Positions 42,800 through 52,241 are shown, counted from the stretch's first letter. The stretch: DNA of 64,000 nt from Alkalibacillus flavidus (GCF_040545925.1 NZ_JBEPMX010000003.1:62001-126000); one strand, 5' to 3'. Program-made: numbers and translations. The notes: generated by a model from the letters alone, not told the origin.

Positions 42800-44716
42800 A
42801 TGGCGCATACGGTACCGGAAACGATTCGGACGTCCGCAACGTCGGGTGAGCGAATTTTGTTTCGTACGTTAAAGGATTATTTACCAGAGGATTATATTGT
42901 GTATTATGAGCCTGAAATTCATGGAAGACGGCCGGATTTTGTCGTTATCGGGCCTGATTTAGGTGTGGTCGTGCTTGAGGTGAAGGATTGGACGCTCAAT
43001 ACGATTGTGAAGGCGAATAAGGATGAGTGGTTGATTTTCGGGCGCAATCAGCAACAGGCGATGGAAAAGAATCCGTATAAAAAAGCGGAAGAATTCACGT
43101 TTCATTTAATGAATCACCTCAAAAAAGACAACCATTTACTACAAACGGAAGGGAAGAATCAGCATAACTTGAAGTTCCCGTGTGGTTATGGGGCTGTCTT
43201 TTCGCGTCTTTATACCGAACAAATGTCACGTGAGCAATTGTACAGCGTGATCGATCCGCAGTTTTGTTTTGCGCGGGATGAAATTGATCCAGACCATAGT
43301 CACTTTTCCGAAACCGTGTTAATCGAAAAATTAATGAACATGTTCAAAGTGAATTTCCGGTTGCGTGAGCCGTTGCCACAAGCTGATATCGATGCGATTC
43401 GTCATAAGCTGTTTCCAGAAGTCCGTATTAGTGGCGAGTTTAAACAACCGGCGCCGCATCAAGATCAAATTTTGCTGTCGATGCACAACTTAAAAACGAT
43501 GGATATTCACCAGGAAAATTATGCGAAAAACTTAGGGGATAAAAATCGTCTCATTCGTGGCGTTGCAGGTAGCGGGAAGACTTTAATCTTAGCGACGCGA
43601 GCAGCGATTTTAGCGAGGGAAAATCCTGATTGGAACATTCTCATTCTCTGTTATAACATTTCGCTTGCGAATTATTTACAACAACAAATCGACGTGAAAG
43701 TGAATGAATTGGAAAGCGAAGGCGATCAAGGGTCACTGTTTGATGATGAAAGCGGTGATAAACAATCGTTCGGCACTATTGAAGTCTATAATTTTCATTC
43801 ATTTTTATATAACAAATTTAAAGCAAAAGACGAACAAATCCCAAATCTCGTCGAATCACTCAAATCTAATAATCAATTAGCGGCACAGTACGATGCGATT
43901 TTAATCGACGAAGGGCAAGATTTTGAACAAGAATGGCTTACGCTCGTTAGTCATTTGCTTAATCCAGCGACTCAATCACTGTTACTCGTTGAAGATCGGG
44001 CGCAAAATATTTATAAACGGAAGCGCAGTTACGTCGAGGATACGGGGCTTAGTTTCCAAGGTCGGTCAAAAATTTTATCGATTAACTACCGTAATACGCA
44101 GCAAATCGTCCGGTTTGCTTGGGATTTTTACCGGCATAATTCGGAATTACAACACAAAGTTGCCGAGCACGAATTCGAAGGGGAGATCATTGCGCCGAAA
44201 ACGACGCCGCGCAAAGGGCCTGAGCCGTATATTTATAAAGCGAACCGGTTCGTGGACGAAATGACGCACGTCTCACAAGTCATTCATAAACTAAACCGCG
44301 AACACCACGTCCCGTTTGATGAAATGGTGATTTTGTATCGGGTGAAAAAGATGTCGCGCGAAAACTATATCGGTACGATCCAGCACCAATTGAAAGCTCA
44401 TGACATCCCGCATTATTGGATTAGCGAAAACCCGTCGAGCAAACGCCAATACGAGAAAAACGATGGCCAGGTCAAAATTAGCACGATCGAATCGAGTAAA
44501 GGGCTCGATTTTCAAGCCGTCTTTATCGTGAATATTGACCAGATGCCGTTTATTTATGAAGACGACACGCAACGTGAAGCCGCTTTACTTTATATCGCGA
44601 TGACGCGGGCGCATAAGTATTTATGCCTGTCGTATTCGGGAGAGTCCGCTTTTACGCAGTATTTAGATGAGGTGAAAAACCAACAAACCAACACGCAAAA
44701 TGAACAATCGAGTTAA
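42800..44716 (+). CDS. NERD-domain nuclease fused to UvrD/Rep-type SF1 helicase
   Basis: 638 aa from the ATG at 42800 (GAAGGTG upstream). The NERD domain (about 10-135) keeps PD-(D/E)XK-like residues: D46 in RRPDFVVIG and E60-V-K62 in VVVLEVKDW. The helicase part has Walker A GVAGSGKT (254-261), motif II ILIDEGQDF, motif III-like VEDRAQNIYKR, and the C-terminal STIESSKGLDFQAVFIVN and ALLYIAMTRAHKYL. Divergently transcribed from the Nudix-helicase operon, 147 bp apart. Likely in DNA processing or defence. Confidence 0.85.
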   Translation: MAHTVPETIRTSATSGERILFRTLKDYLPEDYIVYYEPEIHGRRPDFVVIGPDLGVVVLEVKDWTLNTIVKANKDEWLIFGRNQQQAMEKNPYKKAEEFTFHLMNHLKKDNHLLQTEGKNQHNLKFPCGYGAVFSRLYTEQMSREQLYSVIDPQFCFARDEIDPDHSHFSETVLIEKLMNMFKVNFRLREPLPQADIDAIRHKLFPEVRISGEFKQPAPHQDQILLSMHNLKTMDIHQENYAKNLGDKNRLIRGVAGSGKTLILATRAAILARENPDWNILILCYNISLANYLQQQIDVKVNELESEGDQGSLFDDESGDKQSFGTIEVYNFHSFLYNKFKAKDEQIPNLVESLKSNNQLAAQYDAILIDEGQDFEQEWLTLVSHLLNPATQSLLLVEDRAQNIYKRKRSYVEDTGLSFQGRSKILSINYRNTQQIVRFAWDFYRHNSELQHKVAEHEFEGEIIAPKTTPRKGPEPYIYKANRFVDEMTHVSQVIHKLNREHHVPFDEMVILYRVKKMSRENYIGTIQHQLKAHDIPHYWISENPSSKRQYEKNDGQVKISTIESSKGLDFQAVFIVNIDQMPFIYEDDTQREAALLYIAMTRAHKYLCLSYSGESAFTQYLDEVKNQQTNTQNEQSS

Positions 44717-44717
44717 G

Positions 44718-44758
44718 CCGGGACTTGTTCTCTCGTAGGCAAGTTCCGGTTTTAATTT
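44718..44758 (+). terminator. Terminator after the NERD helicase gene
   Basis: Stem CCGGGACTTG / CAAGTTCCGG (one G-U pair) with 12-nt loop and TTTTAATTT tail, directly after the stop. Confidence 0.85.
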
Positions 44759-45375
44759 AATGGCATCACAGAACTCGCCAACATCCAAACAGACAGGCCT
44801 ACCAACCCGATGACCACGACTTGTTCAACCAGCGACCCTGTTTTAAATGAGACGACAAACTTAAACCGCTTCTGACTGATCGGGTATAACAATGGCACGC
44901 CTTGCTTCGTTAAGAAGTCCCCAAATATATGCGACACGACGCCTATTAAAAAGCCATATTGCAACGTTTCCGATATATTAATCGAGGTCTGTAGCATCGT
45001 TAATACCACGCCCACCATAACGACAAAAACTAACGAGTGCGTCCACGTTCGGTGTGACGTTAACATAAGTAAAATGAGTCCCATTCCGATTAATAAAAAG
45101 CTCGTGCTCTGCTCTGTCAAAACGCTTAATATCTCAGGACGCCAGACAGATCCTATAATGATTAAAGCGACGACTCCAGCGAAAATCGGATACGCGTAAC
45201 GCCCCATTTTAGAGTGTTTTGAATCAATATCCGGCAATAATGCGCCAATTAAGACCACAGCTAAAAATAATAATGTTTCCGGTAAGCTATTTAATGATAG
45301 GGGTAACCAGCTTTGAAACGTCACCGCAGCCACGCCCCAAGCTAGCCCCATCGCTTGGTGTCCTTGTGCCATCAT
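44752..45375 (-). CDS. YdjM-type metal-dependent hydrolase, integral membrane
   Basis: 207 aa, five to six membrane helices. Histidine/aspartate motifs of the YdjM/DUF457 family: GHQAMGLAWG, LLPDIDSKHSKMGR, TSHRTWTHSLVF and VSHIFGDFLTKQGVPLLYPIS. Induced by the SOS response in some relatives; catalytic activity undefined. Monocistronic. The second ATG (MAQGHQ) may be the start. Confidence 0.78.
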   Translation of the reverse strand: MMAQGHQAMGLAWGVAAVTFQSWLPLSLNSLPETLLFLAVVLIGALLPDIDSKHSKMGRYAYPIFAGVVALIIIGSVWRPEILSVLTEQSTSFLLIGMGLILLMLTSHRTWTHSLVFVVMVGVVLTMLQTSINISETLQYGFLIGVVSHIFGDFLTKQGVPLLYPISQKRFKFVVSFKTGSLVEQVVVIGLVGLSVWMLASSVMPLN

Positions 45376-45464
45376 GATGCCTCGATCCTTTCTTGTTGTG
45401 AGTGACGATTATCATCATACCAACCTTGCCACCTCTCGTACCATCCACCTTTAGACACAAAAAA

Positions 45465-45501
45465 ATCGACGAACACCCCTTACGATAAGGTGTCCGCCGA
45501 T
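45465..45501 (-). terminator. Terminator of the putP operon
   Basis: Long stem ATCGGCGGACACCTTA paired with TAAGGGGTGTTCGTCGAT on the minus strand, T7 tail. Confidence 0.88.
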
Positions 45502-45512
45502 CGATATCCTAT

Positions 45513-47036
45513 TTATGAATTAATCACGTCTTGCACTTGGTCAAACTCATCCTGCACCTCTTGTTCAGGTTCTTTGCCGTTCACACTGACTAAGACAGCG
45601 GCGACGGTTGCAAATAAGAAACCTGGCACTAACGAATACAGTCCGTCAAACGGATCAATGTAATCCCATGTTAACACGGTGACAGCGCCGACAATGATAC
45701 CTGCTAAGGCACCGTTTCGCGTTAAACGTTTCCAGAACAAACTAAGAACAACAACCGGACCGAATGAGGCCCCGAAACCGGCCCAAGCGTTAGCCACGAG
45801 ATCGAGTACACGGCTTTCATCGTCACTTGCGATAATCAAGGCAATTAACGCAATCATGATAACCGAAATACGCGCGACCCAGATCAACTCATTATTAGAG
45901 GCATTTTTGCGGAAGAAGCCTTTGTAAAAGTCCTCAGCCACAGCGGATGATGACACAAGTAGCTGCGAGTCAACGGTACTCATAATTGCTGCTAAAATCG
46001 CTGCCAGCAAGACCCCTGCGACAACTGGGTGCGTCAACAATTGCGACATCGCAATAAAGACCGCTTCTTCATTCGCTAACATAAGCGCCCCATTTTCTAC
46101 CGATGCGCTTATCCCTCGCTCAGCCAACTCTGACTGCACCGACTCCGTTCCGAGATAGGCAAACCCAGCCAGACCGACGAAAATCGCACCAAATAGGGAG
46201 AAAACCATCCATCCCATGCCGATAAAACGAGCCGTCGGAACATCCTTATGCGACCGAATCGCCATAAAACGGACTAAAATATGTGGCTGACCGAAATAGC
46301 CAAGCCCCCACGCAAGCGAGGAAATAATCGCTAATGTACCAACGCCTTCAACCATTTGTAAGTGACTGCCCTCTGATAATTCGCCAACCGTTTGAATCGT
46401 TTCACTCCAGCCACCTAATTCAGAGATTGCCACAAACGGCAATACAATTAACGCTAAAAACATAATGATACCTTGAATAAAGTCCGTCCAACTTACCGCA
46501 ATAAACCCACCTAAGAAGGTATATGCGATAATAACAGCGCCACCAATTAGTAACGCAACCATATAATCATATCCGAATGTATTACTAAATAAGACCGCAC
46601 CGCCAACTAATCCTGACGCGACATAAACAGTGAAAAAGATCAATATAACCGCAGCTGATGCACTCCGAAGCAAACGCGAATGGTCACGGAAGCGATTTTC
46701 CAAAAAATCCGGCATCGTTATTGAGTTATTGGAGACTTCTGTGTAAATACGCAATCTCTTCGCAATAAATTGCCAGTTTAAATACGCCCCGATTGATAAA
46801 CCAACCGCAATCCAAGCGCCACCAAGACCGCTTAAATAAATCGTCCCTGGCAACCCGAGAATGAGCCAACTACTCATGTCCGATGCGCCAGCACTTAACG
46901 CCGCAACACCTGGGCCTAATTTGCGCCCACCTAAAAAGTAATCCGATAGATTATTCGTTAAACGATAACCAATAATCCCAAGCACTAACATCCCAACGAG
47001 ATAAACAATAAACGTCAATAATGTCGCTGTATCCAT
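45513..47036 (-). CDS. putP: PutP-type Na+/proline symporter
   Basis: 507 aa, SSS family, 13 membrane helices. Signature stretches: SDYFLGGRKLGPGVAALSAGASDMSSWLILGLPG (helix 2, Na+ and proline binding), LGGFIAVSWTDFIQG, AAILAAIMSTVDSQLLVSSSAVAEDF. Imports proline with sodium, either as nutrient or osmolyte (OpuE-like). Its ATG overlaps the stop of a 36-aa membrane protein gene (TAATG), a translational coupling. Acidic C-terminal tail. Confidence 0.9.
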   Translation of the reverse strand: MDTATLLTFIVYLVGMLVLGIIGYRLTNNLSDYFLGGRKLGPGVAALSAGASDMSSWLILGLPGTIYLSGLGGAWIAVGLSIGAYLNWQFIAKRLRIYTEVSNNSITMPDFLENRFRDHSRLLRSASAAVILIFFTVYVASGLVGGAVLFSNTFGYDYMVALLIGGAVIIAYTFLGGFIAVSWTDFIQGIIMFLALIVLPFVAISELGGWSETIQTVGELSEGSHLQMVEGVGTLAIISSLAWGLGYFGQPHILVRFMAIRSHKDVPTARFIGMGWMVFSLFGAIFVGLAGFAYLGTESVQSELAERGISASVENGALMLANEEAVFIAMSQLLTHPVVAGVLLAAILAAIMSTVDSQLLVSSSAVAEDFYKGFFRKNASNNELIWVARISVIMIALIALIIASDDESRVLDLVANAWAGFGASFGPVVVLSLFWKRLTRNGALAGIIVGAVTVLTWDYIDPFDGLYSLVPGFLFATVAAVLVSVNGKEPEQEVQDEFDQVQDVINS

Positions 47037-47146
47037 TATGATCTGTCACGCCCTTTCATCCATGATATGAACGACAGAACAACAACCAACAACATCGGCA
47101 CGAATAACCAAAAATACGTTCCGAGCGAAATACCGTACTCTTCCAT
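47036..47146 (-). CDS. Small symporter-associated membrane protein (36 aa)
   Basis: Starts at ATG 47146 behind AAGGGGGAG and reads MEEYGISLGTYFWLFVPML..., one membrane helix (about 8-28), then SWMKGRDRS. Its TAA stop overlaps the putP ATG. Short single-span proteins encoded right before SSS transporters are known as symporter small accessory proteins, so it probably is a subunit or stability factor of PutP. Specific assignment is inference. Confidence 0.72.
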   Translation of the reverse strand: MEEYGISLGTYFWLFVPMLLVVVLSFISWMKGRDRS

Positions 47147-47318
47147 CCAAATCTCCCCCTTGTTTAAATTTGAACTCATGCGTCATAATACTATCATACC
47201 AAGCCCCAAGGCATTCACGCTAATACAAACTTATGACGAGCATGTTCATGTTATGTTATATATTCGACATCCCGACACAATTCCCTTCTAAAATCGAAAA
47301 AATACCTAATCTCCCGAA

Positions 47319-47480
47319 ACTGAGAGAATCTTTCCTAAAACTGAAAGAATCATCCGCAAAAGTGCTGGAATCTATCTCAAAAGTGCTGGAATCTCCCTCA
47401 AAACTGCAGGAATCCCTCGCAAAAGTGAGCGAATCTTCCTCAAAAGTGCTGGAATCTCCCTCAAAATTGCAGGAATCCTA
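47319..47480. repeat. 21-bp-period array, GAATC word (7 full units)
   Basis: Seven units of exactly 21 bp from 47319, then a partial one: ACTGAGAGAATC, AGTGCTGGAATC, ACTGCAGGAATC and so on. Same family as 17212, 27840 and 58287. The apparent plus-strand ORF here is a by-product of the 7-codon period. Rest of the 47147-47566 spacer is AT-rich. Confidence 0.88.
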
Positions 47481-47536
47481 GCAACCTTAACAAATAAAAT
47501 GTAGCGTTTTATATTTTAGATGTTTCCATAAAAAAA

Positions 47537-47561
47537 GAACCTCTCCAAACTAGAGAGGCTC
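47537..47561 (-). terminator. Terminator of the tct-DASS operon
   Basis: Stem GAGCCTCTC / GAGAGGTTC on the minus strand with 7-nt loop and T7 tail, just after the DASS stop at 47567. Confidence 0.85.
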
Positions 47562-47566
47562 TCCTA

Positions 47567-48970
47567 CTACCAATATAAAAACGCTGCGATAATGGCGACA
47601 ACACTTGTAACACTGGTCGAAATCATCGCGACTACCCATTGCTCACCTTTCGAAAACACACCCGCTAAACTCGCGTAGTACGTTGTTGGTGCATGGATTG
47701 GAATTAAAATCATTCCTCCAACGACCATCATCGTCAGGAAAGCAAGCGCTACATGACTGACGTTCACGAAATCTGCGTACGACATCACAATCGGGAAAAT
47801 GACGACAATAGCAGACGAGCCATTCGTAAACATCATCCGTAATAAAACGATGAATATCACGATCAAGCCAACCATCAGCACACTATTTAGATCACTAGGG
47901 ACGAGCTGTAACAAGCCTTGTGCAATGACATCAGCTGTCCCGTTATCAGCCATTATAAACCCTAACGAAAATGAAGCGCCCAACAGTAAAAACGTTTCCC
48001 AATCAAACTGGCGAATCAACTGATTATCGACTAAGCCAATACTAGGTAAAGCCAAAAAGACGATCATCGCCATAGGTGGTAAGATAATTGGAACAGCTTC
48101 GGGATCTGTCACAATCCATGCTGAAACCATAGCCACAAAAGCTAACACCACGATCCTAAACTGGGGGTGTCGATTATACTTATCATCAGTTTGATTAATT
48201 GATCTATAATTAGTATCAGTCATTTCATAAGGAGCATTTGTTTTAGCCTTTAAATATAACCAGACGGCAATCGAAGACAGCACTGCCATCACCAACAACG
48301 GCGGCGCCATGATTCCAATCCATTCTAACCACTGAACGTTTACCACACCATACTCCACCATGAGTTGATAAGCAATGACGGAAAAACCGCCTCCAGTGAA
48401 AACGATAAACGTTCCCTTTTGATTTAAAAAGCTAATCACAAACAAACCAAATTTATGAAACAAACTATCATGCCCTAACCCATTTAGTTCGTTCATTTTG
48501 GTAATTAACGGGGCTAAAATTTTATACCGTGCAACTGCAGATGGTAAAAAGATCGGCAGCAAAATCATCAGTATAGGCAAACTGATGATAATTCGCCCAA
48601 GATGACCACCACTAAATCGTTGGAACCAACTCGCGATCGTTTGGTCTAATCCAACCGTGACGAGTACCTGGCTAATTAGTGATAAAAGCACAATAAAATA
48701 AAGACCAGACGTCAAGAAACCTTGAAACGCCTGATCTGGTTCATCAACAACACCCAGTGCAATCATGAGCGCTAGCACAAAGATACTGGAAGCACCTTGG
48801 GGCATGGTGGATAAAGTCCATAAATAAATCGCAATCACTAAAACCAATAATGTGTATTGTTGATTCGATGCAAGTGGTTCTAGAACGGTTAGTTTTGCAA
48901 AAACAAACCCACCGATCATCACCGCCCAAATCAACAATACAGCACGATTTGATTTTAAAATGTTTAACAT
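47567..48970 (-). CDS. DASS/SLC13-type anion permease
   Basis: 467 aa, about 12 membrane helices. Typical regions: ILPIFLPSAVARYKILAPLI (helix-loop binding site), FLNQKGTFIVFTGGGFSV, LLLGASFSLGFIMADNGTADVI, FTNGSSAIVVIFPIV. Likely a Na+-coupled dicarboxylate or tricarboxylate carrier. Lies 12 bp after tctA on one transcript, so the same ligand class is probably imported by two mechanisms. AGAAGG precedes the ATG. Confidence 0.82.
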   Translation of the reverse strand: MLNILKSNRAVLLIWAVMIGGFVFAKLTVLEPLASNQQYTLLVLVIAIYLWTLSTMPQGASSIFVLALMIALGVVDEPDQAFQGFLTSGLYFIVLLSLISQVLVTVGLDQTIASWFQRFSGGHLGRIIISLPILMILLPIFLPSAVARYKILAPLITKMNELNGLGHDSLFHKFGLFVISFLNQKGTFIVFTGGGFSVIAYQLMVEYGVVNVQWLEWIGIMAPPLLVMAVLSSIAVWLYLKAKTNAPYEMTDTNYRSINQTDDKYNRHPQFRIVVLAFVAMVSAWIVTDPEAVPIILPPMAMIVFLALPSIGLVDNQLIRQFDWETFLLLGASFSLGFIMADNGTADVIAQGLLQLVPSDLNSVLMVGLIVIFIVLLRMMFTNGSSAIVVIFPIVMSYADFVNVSHVALAFLTMMVVGGMILIPIHAPTTYYASLAGVFSKGEQWVVAMISTSVTSVVAIIAAFLYW

Positions 48971-48982
48971 ATTAACGACCTT

Positions 48983-50476
48983 CTATGCTTGTTTTTTCTT
49001 TTGACGCATCGATTGAATAATCGGGAATGCGAATGAAAGCACTGATAGAATAATTAGCGCTAATGAAATATTGTTCGTAAAGAAGACAGATAGATTACCT
49101 TGCGAACTCGTCATCGCCTGTCTAAAGGATTGCTCCATCATGCCACCTAGAATAAACGCTAGAATAAATGGTGGCGCTGGGAATGCAAACATACGCATCA
49201 AGAAACCAAGCACACCAAAACCAAGTAATAAATAAAGGTCAAATGTACTGAAACTAATTGAATAAACACCGATTAGACTGAACATCATGACCAGTGAAAT
49301 AAGGAGCGGTCGAGGCGTTGTTAATACTCGAGCAATGTACGGAATAAGTGGTAAGTTTAAGACTAATAAGAACACATTACCAATGTACATACTCGCAATG
49401 ACACCCCAGAATACATCAGGGTGATCACCCATTAACATAGGTCCAGGTTGAATCCCTAGCACTAAGAAAGCCCCTAGCATAACAGCCGTCGTACCTGACC
49501 CTGGAATACCTAAACTTAATAATGGAACGAAGGCACCACTTGTCGCGGCATTATTTGCGGTCTCTGGACCAGCTAAACCTTTGATATAGCCTTTACCAAA
49601 TTTCTCAGGATTTTTAGAAATCCGCTTCTCCGAAATATATCCGATAAAAGACGCGATTGTCGCCCCGGCACCTGGTAGAATCCCTAAAATAAATCCTAGA
49701 ATCGATTGGCGACCAGCAGGACCACTAATATCTTTCATATCTTGTTTGGTTAATTTTAAACTGCCTAATTCCTTCGCACTAGCGAAAGAACCTTTGAAAC
49801 GATTAATTACGAGATAACCCACCTCAGAAATCGCGAATAAACCGAGTGCAATGACTAAGAAATCGATGCCATCTAATAAGTGTGGAGCACCAAAGTCAAA
49901 ACGAGCCGTACCTGTCTGTGGGTCAATTCCAATCGTTGCGACCATAAAACCAACGACAGCAGAAATCATCGCTTTTAACGTCGACCCTTCTGACAAACTA
50001 GCAATAGCGGTTAATCCGAGTAACATTAATGAAAAATAGGCTGGCGGACCAAACGAGACAGCCACACTCGAAAGCATTGGAGCGAAAGCCATTAATAGAA
50101 CAACACTGATTGTACCACCAATAAATGATGAAATCGCTGCAATCGCGAGTGCTTTACCTGCTTGACCGTTTTGCGCCATCGGATAACCATCAAATGACGA
50201 GGCTACTGTTCCTGAAATACCTGGTGCATTTAATAATATAGATGAAGTTGATCCACCGAAGACAGCACCATAGTAAACACCAGCCATCATAACGAGGGCT
50301 AATGCAGGGTCCATTCCATATGTAATGGGTATCATAATGGCAATCGCCGTAATTGGACCTAAACCGGGCAACATTCCGATAAATGTCCCGACGAAAACCC
50401 CGAGCAATACAAACATAATTCCTTCTAAACTAATGGCTACTTGAAAGCCAGTTAAGATTCCTTCTAAACTACCCAT
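48983..50476 (-). CDS. tctA: Tripartite tricarboxylate transporter large permease
   Basis: 497 aa, 11-12 membrane helices. TctA hallmarks: FVGTFIGMLPGLGPITAIAIMIPITYGMDP, GGSTSSILLNAPGISGTVASSFDGYPMAQNGQAGKALAIAA, and an inverted second half with LGILPGAGATIASFIGY, LLSLGIPGSGTTAVMLGAF. Works with TctB and the binding protein TctC to import citrate-like acids using the ion gradient. AAAGGAGGGG precedes the ATG; 12 bp after tctB. Confidence 0.92.
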   Translation of the reverse strand: MGSLEGILTGFQVAISLEGIMFVLLGVFVGTFIGMLPGLGPITAIAIMIPITYGMDPALALVMMAGVYYGAVFGGSTSSILLNAPGISGTVASSFDGYPMAQNGQAGKALAIAAISSFIGGTISVVLLMAFAPMLSSVAVSFGPPAYFSLMLLGLTAIASLSEGSTLKAMISAVVGFMVATIGIDPQTGTARFDFGAPHLLDGIDFLVIALGLFAISEVGYLVINRFKGSFASAKELGSLKLTKQDMKDISGPAGRQSILGFILGILPGAGATIASFIGYISEKRISKNPEKFGKGYIKGLAGPETANNAATSGAFVPLLSLGIPGSGTTAVMLGAFLVLGIQPGPMLMGDHPDVFWGVIASMYIGNVFLLVLNLPLIPYIARVLTTPRPLLISLVMMFSLIGVYSISFSTFDLYLLLGFGVLGFLMRMFAFPAPPFILAFILGGMMEQSFRQAMTSSQGNLSVFFTNNISLALIILSVLSFAFPIIQSMRQKKKQA

Positions 50477-50488
50477 GCTTCCCCTCCT

Positions 50489-50947
50489 TTACAATGGTAA
50501 TATGCCTTGCGGTAGATTAATATTGAGTAAAAAGACGAAAATACTATAAATAAATATAGGAAAACTAATCGACACAATCGCATTCACGACATGTTGACGG
50601 TATCCTAAAAAGAGTGAACAGAAAAAGACGAATAGACTCGTCATCACAATAAAGCCAATCACTTCAAGTAGCATGATATAAATTAAAGTGATCCCAAAAA
50701 CACCGGCCATAGCTTTAACATCTTTTTTTGCGACATAACGCTTGGCTTTCTGCTCTTCTGAGTCCTGATCTTTTGAAAAGAATAAGACGACTGATAAAAC
50801 TAATAACAACCAACCCAAAGCTTTCGGAACCACATCAGCATCAATTGGAATATAGTCATATGTTGGTAACTGATAACTCAACAATAAATAACCTGTAGCC
50901 AACAACGCTAAAATCAGGCCGATTATTCTGTTAACGTTTCGGGTCAT
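50489..50947 (-). CDS. tctB: Tripartite tricarboxylate transporter small permease
   Basis: 152 aa from the ATG at 50947 (GAGGAGGTG upstream; an upstream extension is less likely). Four membrane helices with the polar stretch KDQDSEEQKAKRYVAKKDVKA between them, as in TctB. Forms the membrane complex with TctA. A stable hairpin separates it from tctC. Confidence 0.85.
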   Translation of the reverse strand: MTRNVNRIIGLILALLATGYLLLSYQLPTYDYIPIDADVVPKALGWLLLVLSVVLFFSKDQDSEEQKAKRYVAKKDVKAMAGVFGITLIYIMLLEVIGFIVMTSLFVFFCSLFLGYRQHVVNAIVSISFPIFIYSIFVFLLNINLPQGILPL

Positions 50948-50985
50948 CAATGACACCTCCTCTGGCATAGATCAAAAAATAATCA

Positions 50986-51012
50986 GAAGCCAACGGAATA
51001 TCCGTTGACTTC
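50986..51012 (-). terminator. Intercistronic hairpin between tctC and tctB
   Basis: 12-bp stem GAAGTCAACGGA / TCCGTTGGCTTC with a 3-nt loop, followed on the minus strand by TGATTATTTTTTG. It lies inside the operon, so it is probably a partial terminator or mRNA stabiliser that leaves more binding protein than permease. Confidence 0.65.
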
Positions 51013-51023
51013 CAAACCATTCA

Positions 51024-52088
51024 TTATTCCTCTAACATTCCTAGATCACTTAAAATATCTTTAAATACTTCATTTTCTTCTTCTAGGAACGTCTGATACT
51101 CTTCACTATCCATATACATTTCATCCCAAGCGTAGTTTTCGCGAATATCAGCAAAGGCTTCTGAATCGCTCATTTCTTTTAACTTGTTTTCATAGTAAGT
51201 AACTTGAGCTTCTGTCATATCTGGTGGGCCAAAGAAACCTCTCCAGTTAACGAATGTTTCGTCAATACCTTGTTCTTTTGCTGTTGGAATTTCTCCTAAA
51301 GTTTCGCCGTCTAAGCGCTCCTCAGATGTAACAGCTAATGGTTTCACGTCACCTGAACGGATCTGCTCTGTCACATCACCAATTCCTGTTGAAAATACAT
51401 CAGCACTGCCGTTCATGACTTGCGTGACACCACCTGCATCTGGGTCAGATACATAACTGATGTTTGACACGTCAACACCTGCTGCACGTGCGAAACGAAT
51501 GAATTGAATATGGTCCATACTACCAGGAGCAGATGTACCAACAACTGTAATGTCAGATGCATTTCCATCTTTCATGTCTTGGAATAACTCATCTAATGTA
51601 TCCCATTTAGCATCTGGAGCTGCCACAAATGCACCGTAGTCTGCAATCACGTTTGCGATCGGTGTAAAGTCTTCATAAGTATGTTCTGATTGACCGTTTA
51701 AAGGTACTAATAGTAATGGTGAAGATGATACGAAAATGTTATGTGGGTTATTCTGGTTTGCGATATAAGACCAACCAACAGCACCACCTGCACCTGGTTT
51801 GTTTACAACACCCATGTCTTGTTCAATAATGCCTTCTTCTGTAAGCGTTTGCGCGGTCATACGAGCTGTCGTATCCCAGCCACCGCCTGCTCCAGCTGGT
51901 GCCACAATTTCAATTGAGCTTTCTGGTGTCCAACTGCTTTCTGAACTTGATTCTCCATTGTCACCACTGTTCTCTGATGACCCGTCGTTGCTTCCGTTTC
52001 CTTCGGTTGATTCACTATCTCCCCCACCGCATGCTGCTAAAACAACGAGCATAAGCGCAAATAGTGAACCTGCAAGAACCTTCCTCAT
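51024..52088 (-). CDS. tctC: Tripartite tricarboxylate transporter substrate-binding lipoprotein
   Basis: 354 aa from the ATG at 52088 (AGGAGG seven bases before). Signal peptide with lipobox LAAC, Ser/Glu/Asn linker, then the Bug/TctC fold: IEIVAPAGAGGGWDTTARMTAQ, VVNKPGAGGAVGWSYIANQ, GTSAPGSMDHIQFI, GEIPTAKEQGID. Delivers a carboxylic acid to TctAB. First gene of the operon that includes tctB, tctA and a DASS carrier, and directly downstream of a CitAB-type regulator pair. Confidence 0.9.
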   Translation of the reverse strand: MRKVLAGSLFALMLVVLAACGGGDSESTEGNGSNDGSSENSGDNGESSSESSWTPESSIEIVAPAGAGGGWDTTARMTAQTLTEEGIIEQDMGVVNKPGAGGAVGWSYIANQNNPHNIFVSSSPLLLVPLNGQSEHTYEDFTPIANVIADYGAFVAAPDAKWDTLDELFQDMKDGNASDITVVGTSAPGSMDHIQFIRFARAAGVDVSNISYVSDPDAGGVTQVMNGSADVFSTGIGDVTEQIRSGDVKPLAVTSEERLDGETLGEIPTAKEQGIDETFVNWRGFFGPPDMTEAQVTYYENKLKEMSDSEAFADIRENYAWDEMYMDSEEYQTFLEEENEVFKDILSDLGMLEE

Positions 52089-52241
52089 AAATAAACCTCC
52101 TAAAATGTTTAATGAATTGTCATAATTTCTTGAGTGATTTCTATGATAATTCAAACAATTAAATATGTAACCGTTTTCAAAATAAGTGACATTAGATTCA
52201 TTTTTAGTATTTTGTTCATTTTGTTCACGGTTTCGTAAAAA

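Noticed and set aside
47233..47481. 82-codon plus-strand ORF with Lys-Val-Leu-Glu-Ser heptads
   Set aside because: Looks like a coiled coil but is the 21-bp array read in its open frame; no ribosome site and ends where the array ends.
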